DNA of 64,000 bases from Macrostomum hystrix (GCA_950097015.1 CATNEN010000014.1:2294001-2358000), one strand, 5' to 3'; shown: positions 23,639 to 36,000, counted from the first letter of the stretch. Made by a program: numbers and translations. Notes: generated from the sequence alone by a model not told the origin.

Positions 23639-25774
23639 ATGGGCCAGGGACTCAGCCGGAAGGAGTGCGAAGAGGTTCGCAGGAACTACAGGCGTGAGCG
23701 AATGGGGGTTTTGAGTGGGGTCAGGATGAGTTCAGATTGAGAACAGAACCTCAGACTGAGCGCTAACAACTGTAGGAGATACGTTACTGAGGCAGTTATG
23801 GTAGAGGTCAGAGAGAAAATAAGAGAGGAAGGGAGAGAGGAAGGGAGAGAGGAAGGGAGAGAGGAGAGAGGAAGGGAGAGAGGAGAAGGTTGAGAGGAAG
23901 GGAGAGAGGAGAGAGGAAGGGAGAGAGGAAGGTAGAGGGGAAGGGAGAGAGGATGGTCAATCGCACACAGGTGAGCCCAGGCTCTATGGCAACCGACACC
24001 CGCCCGCCTGTCAGTTGACGAGGACGAGCTGGAGTCGTGGGTCCGCGTGTTCCGCCGCTACGCCCGGAGGCACCGCGGCAACGAGATGGACTTCGACGGG
24101 TTCAGCAGGGCGTTCGCCGAGTCCGGCGAGTCGGAGGGCAATCTGCGCCGCATTTTCTCCCTGTTCGACTGGGATAAGAATGGCGTGATCTCCTTTAACG
24201 AGTTCATGTTTGCCGTTCTAGTCAACAGCCGAGTCTCCTCGAAAGTCAAGTTAAAATGTAAGGCACTTTGAAGCATGCTGTTGATTTTGAAGTTGTGTAC
24301 ATGCTTCGGCTTTTTATCGATTTTTGGGTATCAAAGAGTGAGACTAGAGATAAGTGGATCAAGGGATTAGTGGATCAAGGGATTAGTGGGTCAAGGGACT
24401 AGTGGTCAAGGGATTAGTGGGTCAAGGGATTATTGATCAAGAGATTAGTGTGTCAAGGGATTAGTGGTCAAGGGATTAGTATCTCAACGGATTAGTGGGT
24501 CAAGGGATTAGTGGGTCGAGAGATTAGTAGGTCAAGGGATTAGTGAGTCAAGGGATTAGTGAGTCAAGGGATTAGTGAGTCAATGATTAGTGAGTCAATG
24601 ATTAGTGCGTCAATGGATTAGTGAGTCAAGGGATTAGTGAGTCAATGATTAGTGCGTCAAGAGATTAGTAGGTCAAGGGATTAGTGAGTCAAGGGATTAG
24701 TGAGTCAAGGGATTAGTGAGTCAAGGGATTAGTGAGTCAATGATTAGTGAGTCAATGATTAGTGCGTCAAGGGATTAGTGCGTCAAGAGATTAGTGGGTC
24801 AAGGGATTCGTGGGTCAAGGGCTTAGTTTTGATCAGAACGTTTTCCTTTGAAAAGCTGACATGCGCAAGACTTCACTTCCAGTCGCTTTTGATATGATCG
24901 ACAGCGACCGCAGCGGCAGCATTGATGAGGACGAGCTGCTGGACCTGGTGTTCCGCATCAGCTCAAGCAAGTCAATGCTGATGTTTGACGACTCTAGCGA
25001 AATCAGCGAGGAACTGGTGCGAGACACCTTCCGGAAGATGGACTCGGTAAGTGCACGTTCTGTACTTCTGTACGACCTAGAACAGCAAGTATCTCTAGAC
25101 CTAAAACAACAAGGACCACTAGATCTAGAACAGCAAGGACCTCAAGACCGAGAGCAGCGTAGATTTGTGGATTTAGACATCAAGGACCACTAGACCTAGA
25201 ACAGCAAGGAACACCTGACCTAGAATAGCAGGGACCGCTGTACCTAGAACAGAAAAGGACCGATATACCTAGAACAGGATCACTGGGCCTAGAACAGGAT
25301 CACTGGACCTAGAACAGGATCACTGGGCCTAGAACAGGATCACTGGACCTAGAACAGGATCACTGGACCTAGAACAGGATCACTGGACCTAGAACAGGAT
25401 CACTGGACCTAGAACAGGATCACTGGGCCTAGAACAGGATCACTGGGCCTAGAACAGGATCACTGGACCTAGAACAGGATCACTGGACCTAGAACAGGAT
25501 CACTGGGCCTAGAACAGGATCACTGGACCTAGAACAGGATCACTGGACCTAGAACAGGATCACTGGACCTAGAACAGGATCACTGGACCTAGAACAGGAT
25601 CACTGGACCTAGAACAGGATCACTGGACCTAGAACAGGATCACTGGACCTCGAACAGCCATCGTTTATTCAATTTCAGAATGGTGACGGTGAAATCTCGC
25701 TAGATGAGTTCATTGAGCAGGTCGGCAAGCACGGTGCGTGGATTTTGAAGCTGCTGGACATTCGGCAGAATTGA
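23639..25774 (+). CDS. Neuronal calcium sensor-like EF-hand protein, paralogue 1, 4 exons
   Basis: Exons 23639-23693, 24015-24257, 24883-25046, 25679-25774; 558 nt, 185 aa, all donors and acceptors GT-AG. It starts MGQGLSRKE, a fit to the N-myristoylation rule (Gly2, Ser6). EF1 is degenerate (RRHRGNEMDFDGF), as in the NCS family. EF2 loop is DWDKNGVISFNE, EF3 DSDRSGSIDEDE, EF4 DSNGDGEISLDE (split by intron 3); all three have good Ca2+ ligands. The EF3-EF4 linker and the hydrophobic C-terminus (WILKLLDI) are also NCS-like, as is the length (about 190). The role is probably Ca2+-dependent membrane association and target regulation. Introns 2 and 3 are filled by different minisatellites. A second gene of the same design follows at 26499. 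Confidence 0.9.
23815..23955. repeat. GGAAGGGAGAGA-type purine repeat
   Basis: Imperfect 12-16-bp purine repeats in intron 1 of calcium-sensor paralogue 1, ending about 60 bp before exon 2. Confidence 0.85.
24350..24830. repeat. 16-bp minisatellite
   Basis: About 30 copies of AGTCAAGGGATTAGTG with short variants. It makes up most of intron 2 of calcium-sensor paralogue 1. Confidence 0.95.
25060..25655. repeat. 20-bp minisatellite
   Basis: About 20 regular copies of CACTGGACCTAGAACAGGAT from 25270, preceded by diverged copies from about 25070. It fills intron 3 of calcium-sensor paralogue 1. Diverged copies lie at the 5' end, homogenised ones at the 3' end. Confidence 0.95.
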
Positions 25775-26498
25775 TTGGGAACTTCAGGGCTCCTTCAGGG
25801 AACTAGCGGCAGTCTTTAACAACTCAATTGTGTGCTCAAGAACCAGTTCGAATGTATATTTACTACAGATTTTTATTCGCTAAATTATTTTCGCATCTGC
25901 CGAGTCTCTGGACCATCGCCTAAGAGTTTATTATTTTCAATCGCTACTGTTTTGTTTATCTATAAGGGATGCAATTTATGCATGTTTATAGTGTAAATTA
26001 CTAATTTTATTCATTCATATTTTTTCAATTCGTGTTTGTTTTCAACAAGCTTATGCTCCAAATAATTCGGTCAACTAGCTGTACAATAGACATGTACACG
26101 CAGTGTGTCTGGTGTACGTTTTGGAAGATATCACGTGACTTTGCACCGGCGCTTATTTTACTTTTAATTTCTTCACCTAATCATGCCACTCACTCACTGA
26201 CCCCTCTTCTGTTCTCACCCTGTGTTCTCATCCCTGTGTCCGTCTTTTAAGCTAAACACTTTTGAATAAGAATGAACAGGAAAGACAGGAAAGAAGCAGC
26301 AGCAGCTGTGACAGCTGAGCAATTGGGTGGGTTGTCGAGCACTAATACAGCAGAAGGCTGTGACATCTCAGAAGTGAAGCAATGACAGTAAATCTTGAGC
26401 ACAAAAATTGAGCTACTTATTCTTGCTTCATTAAAGAACAGTCGCTGATAATATAGCACTGCAACTGTAGAAGACCGACTACTAGAATCTGCAGCCAA
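25775..26498. other. Intergenic region between the two calcium-sensor genes
   Basis: About 720 bases of AT-rich sequence holding the 3' UTR of paralogue 1 and the 5' region of paralogue 2. CTGCAG ends 4 bases before the ATG at 26499 and could be a 3' splice or trans-splice acceptor. Confidence 0.45.
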
Positions 26499-28183
26499 AT
26501 GGGACAGGATCTGAGTCGTCAGGAGTGCGAGGATGTCAGACGAAATTACAGGCTTGAGCTAAACTGATGAATTTTTATCTCGTGATCTGTTCTATGGCTT
26601 TTCCAAACATTGTCTGTAGTTTGGCTGCTTATTGTGCTTTTCTCTGCTGGTCACCTGCATCCTTGAACAACTTAGAGGCAAATTTAATTATAGACACGGA
26701 ATTGCAGGTGAGCAGCAAGTCCCCTTTGTCTGGAGAATTCGGAAAAGGAGGCTTTTTTTGCCTCAGGTGGATGTGCATTTTACACGTAAAACTCTAAATA
26801 TAGGTTGTAACAGCCTTTGCGCCCTAATAACGAATCAAAAAAGTGTTTCCTAAAGTAGAACTGTCTGCAAAGCTTTCAAACCTTTTCTGATTGGCTGGAA
26901 AAATCATGCTAAATATAGCCGATGCTAAAATTCGCGCGATTATTGATTGCCCAGAGTGCATACAGGGCAGGCAAAGCAGAAGGCTTTGGAAAAGTTGCCC
27001 CACTCTGATTGGTTCAGTGAGTTGTGCTAAAAATAACTCACGGGAATTCCTTGAGAGTACGCCCGCCCAGAACGCGAGTGTTGATTGAAAAAGCGCTAAA
27101 ACCCCTTACCCTCACTCTCCTATTGGCTAGCGAAGTGTTCTAAAAATAGCCCAAGGAAGCACTTTAAGTATCTTATCACCCTTTTGGTCTGTTAAATTCT
27201 CTTCAGTGGAGTCGGACGAGCTAGAGGCCTGGGTGCGCGTGTTCAAGCGCTACTCGGCTTCTCGGCGCCGCGGCCAGATGGACTTCCGCGGCTTCCAGCA
27301 GGCATTCGGCAGCACAGGCGAGAGGCGGGAAAATATCGAGAGGCTATTTCGCGTCTTCGATTGGGACGGCAGCGGCAGCATCTCATTCAACGAGTTTATG
27401 TTCGCGGTGCTCGTCAATAGCCGGGTGCCGACTAGAGTCAAGATCAAGTGTGAGGGCCGCCCCGTTATTTTCTTATTTGATCATTTACTTGCACTTTTAA
27501 CGGAATCGAGCCCCATAAAACTCGAAACTGACAACTATAGACGCTTTCGAGATGATTGACAAGGATAACAGCGGCTTCATTGAACTGAACGAGCTGATGG
27601 ACCTGGTCTACAATGTCAGCGCCACAAAATCCATGCTGCTCTTTGATGACGATGTTGGCATTGATGAACGACTGGTGAAGGACACTTTCAGGCGGCTGGA
27701 TTCCGTGAGCTGCCACATTTACCGCTCTCTCTACAATAGGCATTTATTATTTGGGTCGGCTTGCAATATTTTCACTGGCTAGTGTTCTATCGATTTTTAT
27801 TGATCGCAAGGGTTAGTCAATTATGACGTTGGTTGAATATCGGATTTCCCAAAAATCTAAATTATAAAAATAGCTGCCAAGCAAATCGTATTTTTCTCAT
27901 TGAATCCAAATTTCAAACCTGTGAAACATTTCAAACAGTTTGTGTTTTAACAAAAGTCTAGCTATAGGTAGTTAGTTGTTGGATAGCTAAATGGCATGTT
28001 ACTCTCTGTATTGAATTACACATGTAGCAGGACCTCTTGGTTGAAATAATTAGGCCAAAATTTTCCTATTTTTGCTACTACTTTTAGGACGGTGACGGCT
28101 TCATATCCCAGTCGGAGTTCGTTCACAACGTCGAGCAACACGGAACATGGATTCTGAAATTGTTCGACATCGGGAGGCATTAG
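26499..28183 (+). CDS. Neuronal calcium sensor-like EF-hand protein, paralogue 2, 4 exons
   Basis: Exons 26499-26553, 27207-27449, 27541-27704, 28088-28183. Every exon has exactly the length of its partner in paralogue 1 (55, 243, 164, 96), giving 185 aa. It starts MGQDLSRQE, again an N-myristoylation fit. EF1 is degenerate (RRRGQMDFRGF). EF2 loop is DWDGSGSISFNE, EF3 DKDNSGFIELNE, EF4 DSDGDGFISQSE. The C-terminus reads WILKLFDIGRH. Introns carry no minisatellite, unlike paralogue 1. Oddity: the exon 1 donor reads CAGGC|TTGAGC where paralogue 1 has CAGGC|GTGAGC, so the obligatory GT is TT. No nearby GT or GC donor keeps frame. Either exon 1 is not used as modelled, or splicing is impaired, or there is a sequence error. 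Other donors and acceptors are canonical. Confidence 0.85.
26887..27149 (+). promoter_or_regulatory. Three CCAAT/MEF2-type modules in intron 1 of calcium-sensor paralogue 2
   Basis: ATTGG (inverted CCAAT) at 26890, 27008 and 27122 is each followed 18-19 bases later by a MEF2-like YTAWWWWTAR match: CTAAATATAG (26909), CTAAAAATAA (27027), CTAAAAATAG (27140). Modules are 118 and 114 bp apart. The regular order and spacing suggest an enhancer or alternative promoter, or diverged copies of one repeat. Confidence 0.45.
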
Positions 28184-30766
28184 TATATAATTTTCAGGTC
28201 GTGCTTAAAACTATTTGACTCCATTCAACTTGTATACAGTGAAAAAAAATCTAACTGGAAAACTGACCTTGGTTAACAAATTCGATCGTAATGTTAATCA
28301 TGCTATAAATGTAAACTTGCTTACAATCTTGTAGTTCTATTGTTGTACAGTGCATCAAAAACAAGTGCATAGAGTTGCAACTTCTATAGGGTGTTTCGCT
28401 TCTTTTAAGGGACTTAACCCTCACCAAAATCAAAAGAGCTCTCGATCTTATCTGTTTTGCCCTGCGCATCCTAGCAGATATGTCATGCTGCACGATTTGA
28501 AAGATAATACTCAGGTTTAAATGTATAAGTTCGGGCTTTATCGGGCGCCACATCATCCACACGAACACGATTGAGCGAACGTGGCCGCATTGCAAGGCCA
28601 AATTCAGGGCCATGCATGGAAGAAGCGATGCCCTCTTCGAGAGCCACATCCAGGAGTTTATGTGGCGCCGACTGTTCGGAGCAAACAGGGCTTTCGGAAA
28701 CATGCTTTTCTGGATTCGCCACTACTACAGTGTGCCCAGTGACAAGCTCTGTGTCCGCCACTAGAACACAATGACGAGTTGGCAAGTTCGGCGACCAGGG
28801 AGCTAAAAACATAGACTGTGCTCTGCCACAATCGTTAGAATGGTTTAAGGCTGCTGTCAGGCTAGTGAAATGGGAGTATTTTAAGTTACTCGAACGCACC
28901 CTTTGTGCCTAAAAGACTCGTTGACAAGTCCGGCTTACGTCTTTGGCATTTTACGCTTTCAATGAATAACAAATTATGTAATCGCTTGCACCAAGAACAG
29001 TGGCTCCAATTTAGTTTTATGTCACCAACAACAACGAAAATGAAAACACATACTTGTAAATACTTTTAGTAAATGTCACGGAATAAAATTTTAGGCATTT
29101 TCAAAGTATCTAAAAACTACAACCTGAGTCAGGAAACTCACATAAATAATATTGGTCCATCAATCAGTCGTCGCCACTTCAGTTAAGACTCAATGTATGA
29201 CAATCTAACTCAATGGTTACAATTATTAGTCTTTTTTACTCTTAATTGTCTCATCTCATTGTTCATATGCCTAGTGCGACGCACTTTAAGTAGCAAATTA
29301 TCTTCTTGTTAAGGTTCGGTTGCGGTTTGCAAGACAGTAAAAGCCACATTTTGATTGTTAAATTAACATGGAATTGTTGCAATGCAGGTCCTATTTCTTA
29401 AAACAGCAGCGTAGGCCTACTTTTTATTTTTTTAACTACATATTTCTATGTTCATAATCATATACTATTTTTGTTAGGCCTATGTATTTAACTTGTTTAC
29501 AGTAGGCCCTAACCCTAACCAGTCTTCTAATTGTTTTTCTAGCACCCTACCTGATCCAGGCTATAGCCTAACCTTAACTAACCACATTTAGTTTAAATCA
29601 TGTATATAATATAGCTAGGCCTATACTAGTGGTTGTGTAGAGAAGACAATTTCCATTGGTAATGTAGCCTAATTTGGCTATGCCTATTTAACTTTACAAG
29701 TCTCAGAGAAACAAAATGGGAGTCAAGATGGGAGTTTGCAGCAAATAGTTTTTCCCAGAAGGCTAATGGGAGGCAGATTGCTCAGTTCAACATTTGTATC
29801 TCCAATTGGTACAGATAGGGGCCTACAGAGGCATAGTCACATTGCACAGGGATAGTTGACAGTGAGGGAACTAATATTTCAACTGCCAAAGTTATGACTA
29901 TAATAGACAGACTTCCCACCAAGGGACTAAGTGACCTAGGACTAACAATGAAAAAATTCAGAGTTTTTTAAGTCTGTTAGCTAAAATAGGAACAGTAAAA
30001 AAACAACAAAACATTTGCTACTTTAAAAGAAAAGTTTGAAGTGCCTAAAGCTGAAAACTTACAGAGACTTAATATGATTATTTTGTGCCCAGGGTTTTGT
30101 GCAAATTGGGTGCAACTTGCACCCCAATATCCAGATTTGCACCTAAATTTTGGGAATCAGATGCAAATCTTGCACCAGCTTTTTTCTGAGGTAAGATACA
30201 AATGCCAATGCATTATGCATTTATAGGAACACTTATAAGTAACTTTTTTGTTCCTTATTGATCTTTTCAATTAATTAGTATATTCAGCATCCTGTAAATA
30301 AACTTGATAAAATTATTTTCACTTTACTAAACAAAGAAAACTAATTTCAAATTGGTAGGCTGTAGCACAGATTTCCTAGAAATATTCTGGTAAAACATCT
30401 GCCTTAAGCCCTTAAATTTAATTAGAATCATTTTTTGGTGTTAAAACTTATTTAATTTGCACCTAGATTTTGGGCCTAAGATGCAAGCTTGCATCAGCTT
30501 TTTGACAAAAAACCCTGATTGTGCTATGAGTTATTACACAATAGAAGTTTTGCAAATAAAACTAATTTAACAAAAAGCTAAATTTCCTTAGTTTTAATAT
30601 AATTTTCAAGATTTACAAATGAAAAAATAATAGCAACTAGCCGCCAAATACAAGTACCAGAAGAAAGCTAGGCTAATTAAGCAAAATGCTTTGCATTGTA
30701 CAAAACTTAATCAAATTCTGACCTATTTTGGCACTCAAAAAGTCACTAGGAAATTAGAACAAAGAT
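28184..30766. other. AT-rich spacer
   Basis: A 2.6-kb stretch. Minus-strand frames at 28251-28899 have coding-like patches (ALQCGHVRSIV is faintly ankyrin-like) but are shifted and not called. The palindrome TAGGCCTA recurs near 29413, 29477 and 29612. A diverged 50-bp direct repeat, TTTGCACCTA...TTTTGGG, lies near 30137 and 30457. Confidence 0.4.
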
Positions 30767-31919
30767 GCCTACAGTTGTGACTAGCAATCCTTCATTCAAG
30801 AATGGATCTGACTAGTATACAGTTGTGACTAGCATTCCTTCATTCAAGAATGGTTCTGACTAGTATACAGTTGTGACTAGCATTCCTTCATTCAAGAATG
30901 GATCTGACTAGTATACAGTTGTGACTAGCAATCCTTCATTCAAGAATGGTTCTGACTAGTATACAGTTGTGACTAGCATTCCTTCATTCAAGAATGGATC
31001 TGACTAGTATACAGTTGTGACTAGCAATCCTTCATTCAAGAATGGTTCTGACTAGTATACAGTTGTGACTAGCATTCCTTCATTCAAGAATGGTTCTGAC
31101 TAGTATACAGTTGTGACTAGCATTCCTTCATTCAAGAATGGTTCTGACTAGTATACAGTTGTGACTAGCATTCCTTCATTCAAGAATGGATCTGACTAGT
31201 ATACAGTTGTGACTAGCATTCCTTCATTCAAGAATGGTTCTGACTAGTATACAGTTGTGACTAGCATTCCTTCATTCAAGAATGGTTCTGACTAGTATAC
31301 AGTTGTGACTAGCATTCCTTCATTCAAGAATGGTTCTGACTAGTATACAGTTGTGACTAGCATTCCTTCATTCAAGAATGGATCTGACTAGTATACAGTT
31401 GTGACTAGCATTCCTTCATTCAAGAATGGTTCTGACTAGTATACAGTTGTGACTAGCATTCCTTCATTCAAGAATGGATCTGACTAGTATACAGTTGTGA
31501 CTAGCAATCCTTCATTCAAGAATGGTTCTGACTAGTATACAGTTGTGACTAGCATTCCTTCATTCAAGAATGGTTCTGACTAGTATACAGTTGTGACTAG
31601 CATTCCTTCATTCAAGAATGGATCTGACTAGTATACAGTTGTGACTAGCAATCCTTCATTCAAGAATGGTTCTGACTAGTATACAGTTGTGACTAGCATT
31701 CCTTCATTCAAGAATGGTTCTGACTAGTATACAGTTGTGACTAGCATTCCTTCATTCAAGAATGGATCTGACTAGTATACAGTTGTGACTAGCATTCCTT
31801 CATTCAAGAATGGTTCTGACTAGTATACAGTTGTGACTAGCATTCCTTCATTCAAGAATGGTTCTGACTAGTATACAGTTGTGACTAGCATTCCTTCATT
31901 CAAGAATGGATCTGACTAG
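30767..31919. repeat. 48-bp satellite
   Basis: About 24 copies of a 48-bp unit containing GTGACTAGCATTCCTTCATT, CAAGAATGG, TCTGACTAG and TATACA. Only two alternating single-base variants are common (GCATT/GCAAT, GGATCT/GGTTCT). Each unit carries the near-palindrome CATTCAAGAATG, which is an nTTCnnGAAn dimer of heat-shock-element half sites, and ACTAGT. Copies are almost identical, so expansion was recent. Confidence 0.97.
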
Positions 31920-32559
31920 TAGTCATGGAGTGTGGTACTTTATCAGAAAATATATCAGTAATTACTTAGGCCAGGTTGAAAATGTTAGCATTACCTTATA
32001 ATTTGTGGTCATATGCCTACCCTGGTTTATTAGTAAATTTCTTAATTACACAGCTATACAGCTATTTTTTATGAAGCTAGTTTAGTTATAGCTATTTCAG
32101 TATACAAGAGCCACTGCTACATAGATGAAAAGCCCATTCCATATATGAAAATGTAGTTTGTGTAACTTAGAGGTGAATATATTTGCTTTTTCTAGACTTT
32201 CTTGTACTTATACACTTATCTGTACATATATTTTTTGGTTTAAAAATATGTTTGATTTGTCATTTATATTTATTATTGTCCTTTGAAAGTGACTTATCTT
32301 AACAAATTTATTATCATAATCATAAAAGTATAATTATTGTATCGATGTTTTATACAAATAAATTGCTTATTTCTTATTCTTTTCTTAGGGGTTTTACTAT
32401 TAAGAGTTGGTAAAGCATCCAAATCAGAAATTGAAGGTCTGGTGTTCGATTCTGGACTCCACTTAAAGGATTCGTGCCAATTAGGAGAGTTAAGCTAGGC
32501 ACTTAACTCTGGATTGCTTTAGTTTACCCAGCTGTTAAGTGGGTGCAAGCAGAGGCTGG
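31920..32559. other. AT-rich spacer
   Basis: No supported gene. It ends with CCAGCTGTTAAGTGGGTGC near 32530, a motif also found at 43510 near a foldback repeat. Confidence 0.4.
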
Positions 32560-32825
32560 GATATGGGTGATTGGCTGAGCGGCTAACGCGTTTGCTTCTC
32601 GCACCAAGGTCCCTGAGCTCGATTCCGCGGCGAGGCCACATTCATCTGGGGCGCAGCCACAGAGAGAAGGCTTGGTGGCTTGTCGTACAATTGACGCCCT
32701 GGAGGGCCAACCTCCAAGTCACTGTGAGAATGTACACTGCCTGACGATGAGAAAATCAGGGCCGATGTACTCACCTGAGTGAGTGTGTGTGTGTGCTCAG
32801 GAGTCAGCGAAATGGACAGAATTGC
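32560..32825 (+). mobile_element. tRNA-derived SINE, copy 2
   Basis: Box A-like TTGGCTGAGCGGCTAACGCG, CTCGCACCAAGG, and box B-like AGCTCGATTCC form the head. The body has GGCTTGTCGTACAATTG, GGAGGGCCAACCTCC and CACTGCCTGACGATGAG, and the tail is GTGTGTGTGTGCTCAGGAG. It lies about 220 bp upstream of the tropomodulin start codon. Confidence 0.88.
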
Positions 32826-33043
32826 ATTCTCGCTGGCTGCGGGTCTAGTGTCACCAAATGATGTGCCATAGGCTTCAGCCCTCCTGCAATTTATACTGTT
32901 ATTAATTTTATTATTAATATTATTATTAATATCATTATATTGGCTAGGATGAATGAGGTTGGGTGTGGCGTCCAGTTTCCCCAGTCCATGGACTAATTGT
33001 TTAGTAACTCCGATTTGCAAATTCTTGCAGCAAACCTGCAGCC

Positions 33044-36000
33044 ATGCCAACCAAGCTATTCGGCAAAGACCTGAAGGAGTACGAGGACATCGATGTCGAC
33101 GAGCTGCTGTCCAAGCTCACGCCGGAGGAGATCGAGGAGCTGAACGCCGAGCTGGATCCGGACAATTCCCTCCTGCCTCCGTCGCAGCGGTGTCGCAATC
33201 AGACGGAGAAGGCGCCAACCGGCCCGTTCGATCGCGAGCGCCTGATCAAATTCCTGCGCGACCAGGCCGCCAAGGAGAAGGACTGGGACGAGGCTGTGCC
33301 CTACGAGAGGAAGACCAGAGGCAAAGTGTTTGTACCCAAGGAGCAGCCAAGCAAGGCCTTCTCGGACAAGGATCTGGCAGACATGGGGCTGGACCCCGAG
33401 ACCGAGGATGTGCTGCTCAATGCTAGCGAGGAAGAAATTGTCGATCTGGCCGCGGCACTAGGCTTCAGCAGCATCATGAACCAGGTAACAGACTTCCCAA
33501 ACACGTCTTCAGAGCTTGCCTGTTCCTACAAATTAATCCCTAACCTAAATCCTGTCAGTGTGTAGAATGATCCCATCCAAAATCTATGAAATCCCCACTA
33601 CGAGCTTTATCCCATCCTCACAGCATTCCTGATCCCATCCTCATAGAATTCCTGATCCCATCCTCACAGCATTCCTGATCCCATCCTCATAGAATTCCTA
33701 ATCCATTCCTCACAGCATTCCTTATTCCATCCTCACAGAATTCCTGATCCCATCCTCACAGCATTCCTGATCCCATCCTCATAGAATTCCTAATCCAATC
33801 CTCACAGCATTCCTTATTCCATCCTCGCAGAATTCCCGATCCCATCCTCACAGAATTCCTGATCCCATCCTCACAGAATTCCTGATCCCATCCTCACAGA
33901 ATTCCTGATCCCATCCTCACAGAATTCCAGATCCCATCCTCACAGAATTCCCGATCCCATCCTCACAGAATTCCTGATCCCATCCTCATAAAATTCCTGA
34001 TCCCATCCTCACAGCATTACTGATCCCATCCTCACAGCATTCCTAATCCAATCCTCACAGCATTCCTGATCCCATCCTCACAGCATTCCTGATCCCATCC
34101 TCATAGAATTCCTGATCCAATCCTCACAGAATTCCTGATCCCATCCTCACAGAATTCCTGATCCCATCCTCACAGAATTCCCGATCCCATCCTCACAGAA
34201 TTCCTGATCCCATCCTCATAAAATTCCTGATCCCATCCTCACAGCATTACTGATCCCATCCTCACAGCATTCCTGATCCCATCCTCATAAAATTCCTGAT
34301 CCCATCCTCACAGCATTACTGATCCCATCCTCACAGCATTCCTGATCCCATCCTCATAGAATTCCTGATCCAATCCTCACAGCATTCCTGATCCCATCCT
34401 CACAGCATTCCTAATCCAATCCTCACAGCATTCCTGATCCCATCCTCAAAGCATTCCTAATCCAATCCTCACAGCATTCCTGATCCCATCCTCACAGCAT
34501 TCCTGATCCCATCCTCATAGAATTCCTGATCCAATCCTCACAGAATTCCTGATCCCATCCTCACAGAATTCCTGATCCCATCCTCACAGCATTCCTGATC
34601 CCATCCTCACAGAATTCCCGATCCCATCCTCACAGAATTCCTGATCCCATCCTCATAAAATTCCTGATCCCATCCTCACAGCATTACTGATCCCATCCTC
34701 ACAGCATTCCTGATCCCATCCTCACAGCATTCCTAATCCAATCCTCACAGCATTCCTGATCCCATCCTCACAGCATTCCTAATCCAATCCTCACAGCATT
34801 CCTGATCCCATCCTCACAGCATTCCTAATCCAATACTCACAGCATTCCTTATTCCATCCTCACAGCATTCCCGATCCCATCCTCACAGAATTCCTGATCC
34901 AATCCTCACAGCATTCCTTATTCCATCCTCACAGAATTCCTGATCCCATCCTCACAGAATTCCCGATCCCATCCTCACAGAATTCCTGAACCCATCCTCA
35001 CAAAATTCCTGATCCCATCCTCACAAAATTCCTGATCCCATCCTCACAGAATTCCTGATCCCATCCTCACAGCATTCCTGATCCCATCCTCATAGAATTC
35101 CTGATCCAATCCTCACAGCATTCCTGATCCCATCCTCACAGAATTCCTGATCCCATCCTCACAGAATTCCTGATCCCATCCTCACAGCATTCCTGATCCC
35201 ATCCTCACAGCATTCCTGATCCCATACTCACAGCATTCCTTATTCCATCCTCACAGAATTCCTGATCCCATCCTCACAGAATTCCCGATCCCATCCTCAC
35301 AGAATTCCTGATCCCATCCTCATAAAATTCCTGATCCCATCCTCACAGCATTACTGATCCCATCCTCACAGCATTCCTGATCCCATCCTCATAGAATTCC
35401 TGATCCCATCCTCACAGCATTCCTTATCCAATCCTCACAGCATTCCTGATCCCATCCTCACAGCATTCCTAATCCAATCCTCACAGCATTCCTGATCCCA
35501 TCCTCACAGCATTCCTGATCCCATCCTCATAGAATTCCTGATCCAATCCTCACAGAATTCCTGATCCCATCCTCACAGAATTCCTGATCCCATCCTCACA
35601 GAATTCCTGATCCCATCCTCACAGAATTCCCGATCGCATCCTCACAGAATTCCTGATCCCATCCTCATAAAATTCCTGATCCCATCCTCACAGCATTACT
35701 GATCCCATCCTTACAGCATTCCTGATCCCATCCTCATAAAATTCCTGATCCCATCCTCACAGCATTACTGATCCCATCCTCACAGCATTCCTGATCCCAT
35801 CCTCATAGAATTCCTGATCCAATCCTCACAGCATTCCTGATCCCATCCTCACAGCATTCCTAATCCAATCCTCACAGCATTCCTGATCCCATCCTCACAG
35901 CATTCCTAATCCAATCCTCACAGCATTCCTGATCCCATCCTCACAGCATTCCTGATCCCATCCTCATAGAATTCCTGATCCAATCCTCACAGAATTCCTG

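Noticed and set aside
28251..28899. Minus-strand frames of 138 and 150 codons with faint ankyrin-like text
   Set aside because: The similarity is weak, split over two frames and lacks the TPLHLAA core, so at most an old pseudogene.
29500..29522. Telomere-like CCCTAACCCTAACC
   Set aside because: Only two units in AT-rich spacer; too short to mean an interstitial telomere.
32575..32640. tRNA gene
   Set aside because: Box A and B are present but the cloverleaf is imperfect, and the same head with a shared body occurs several times, so it is a SINE.
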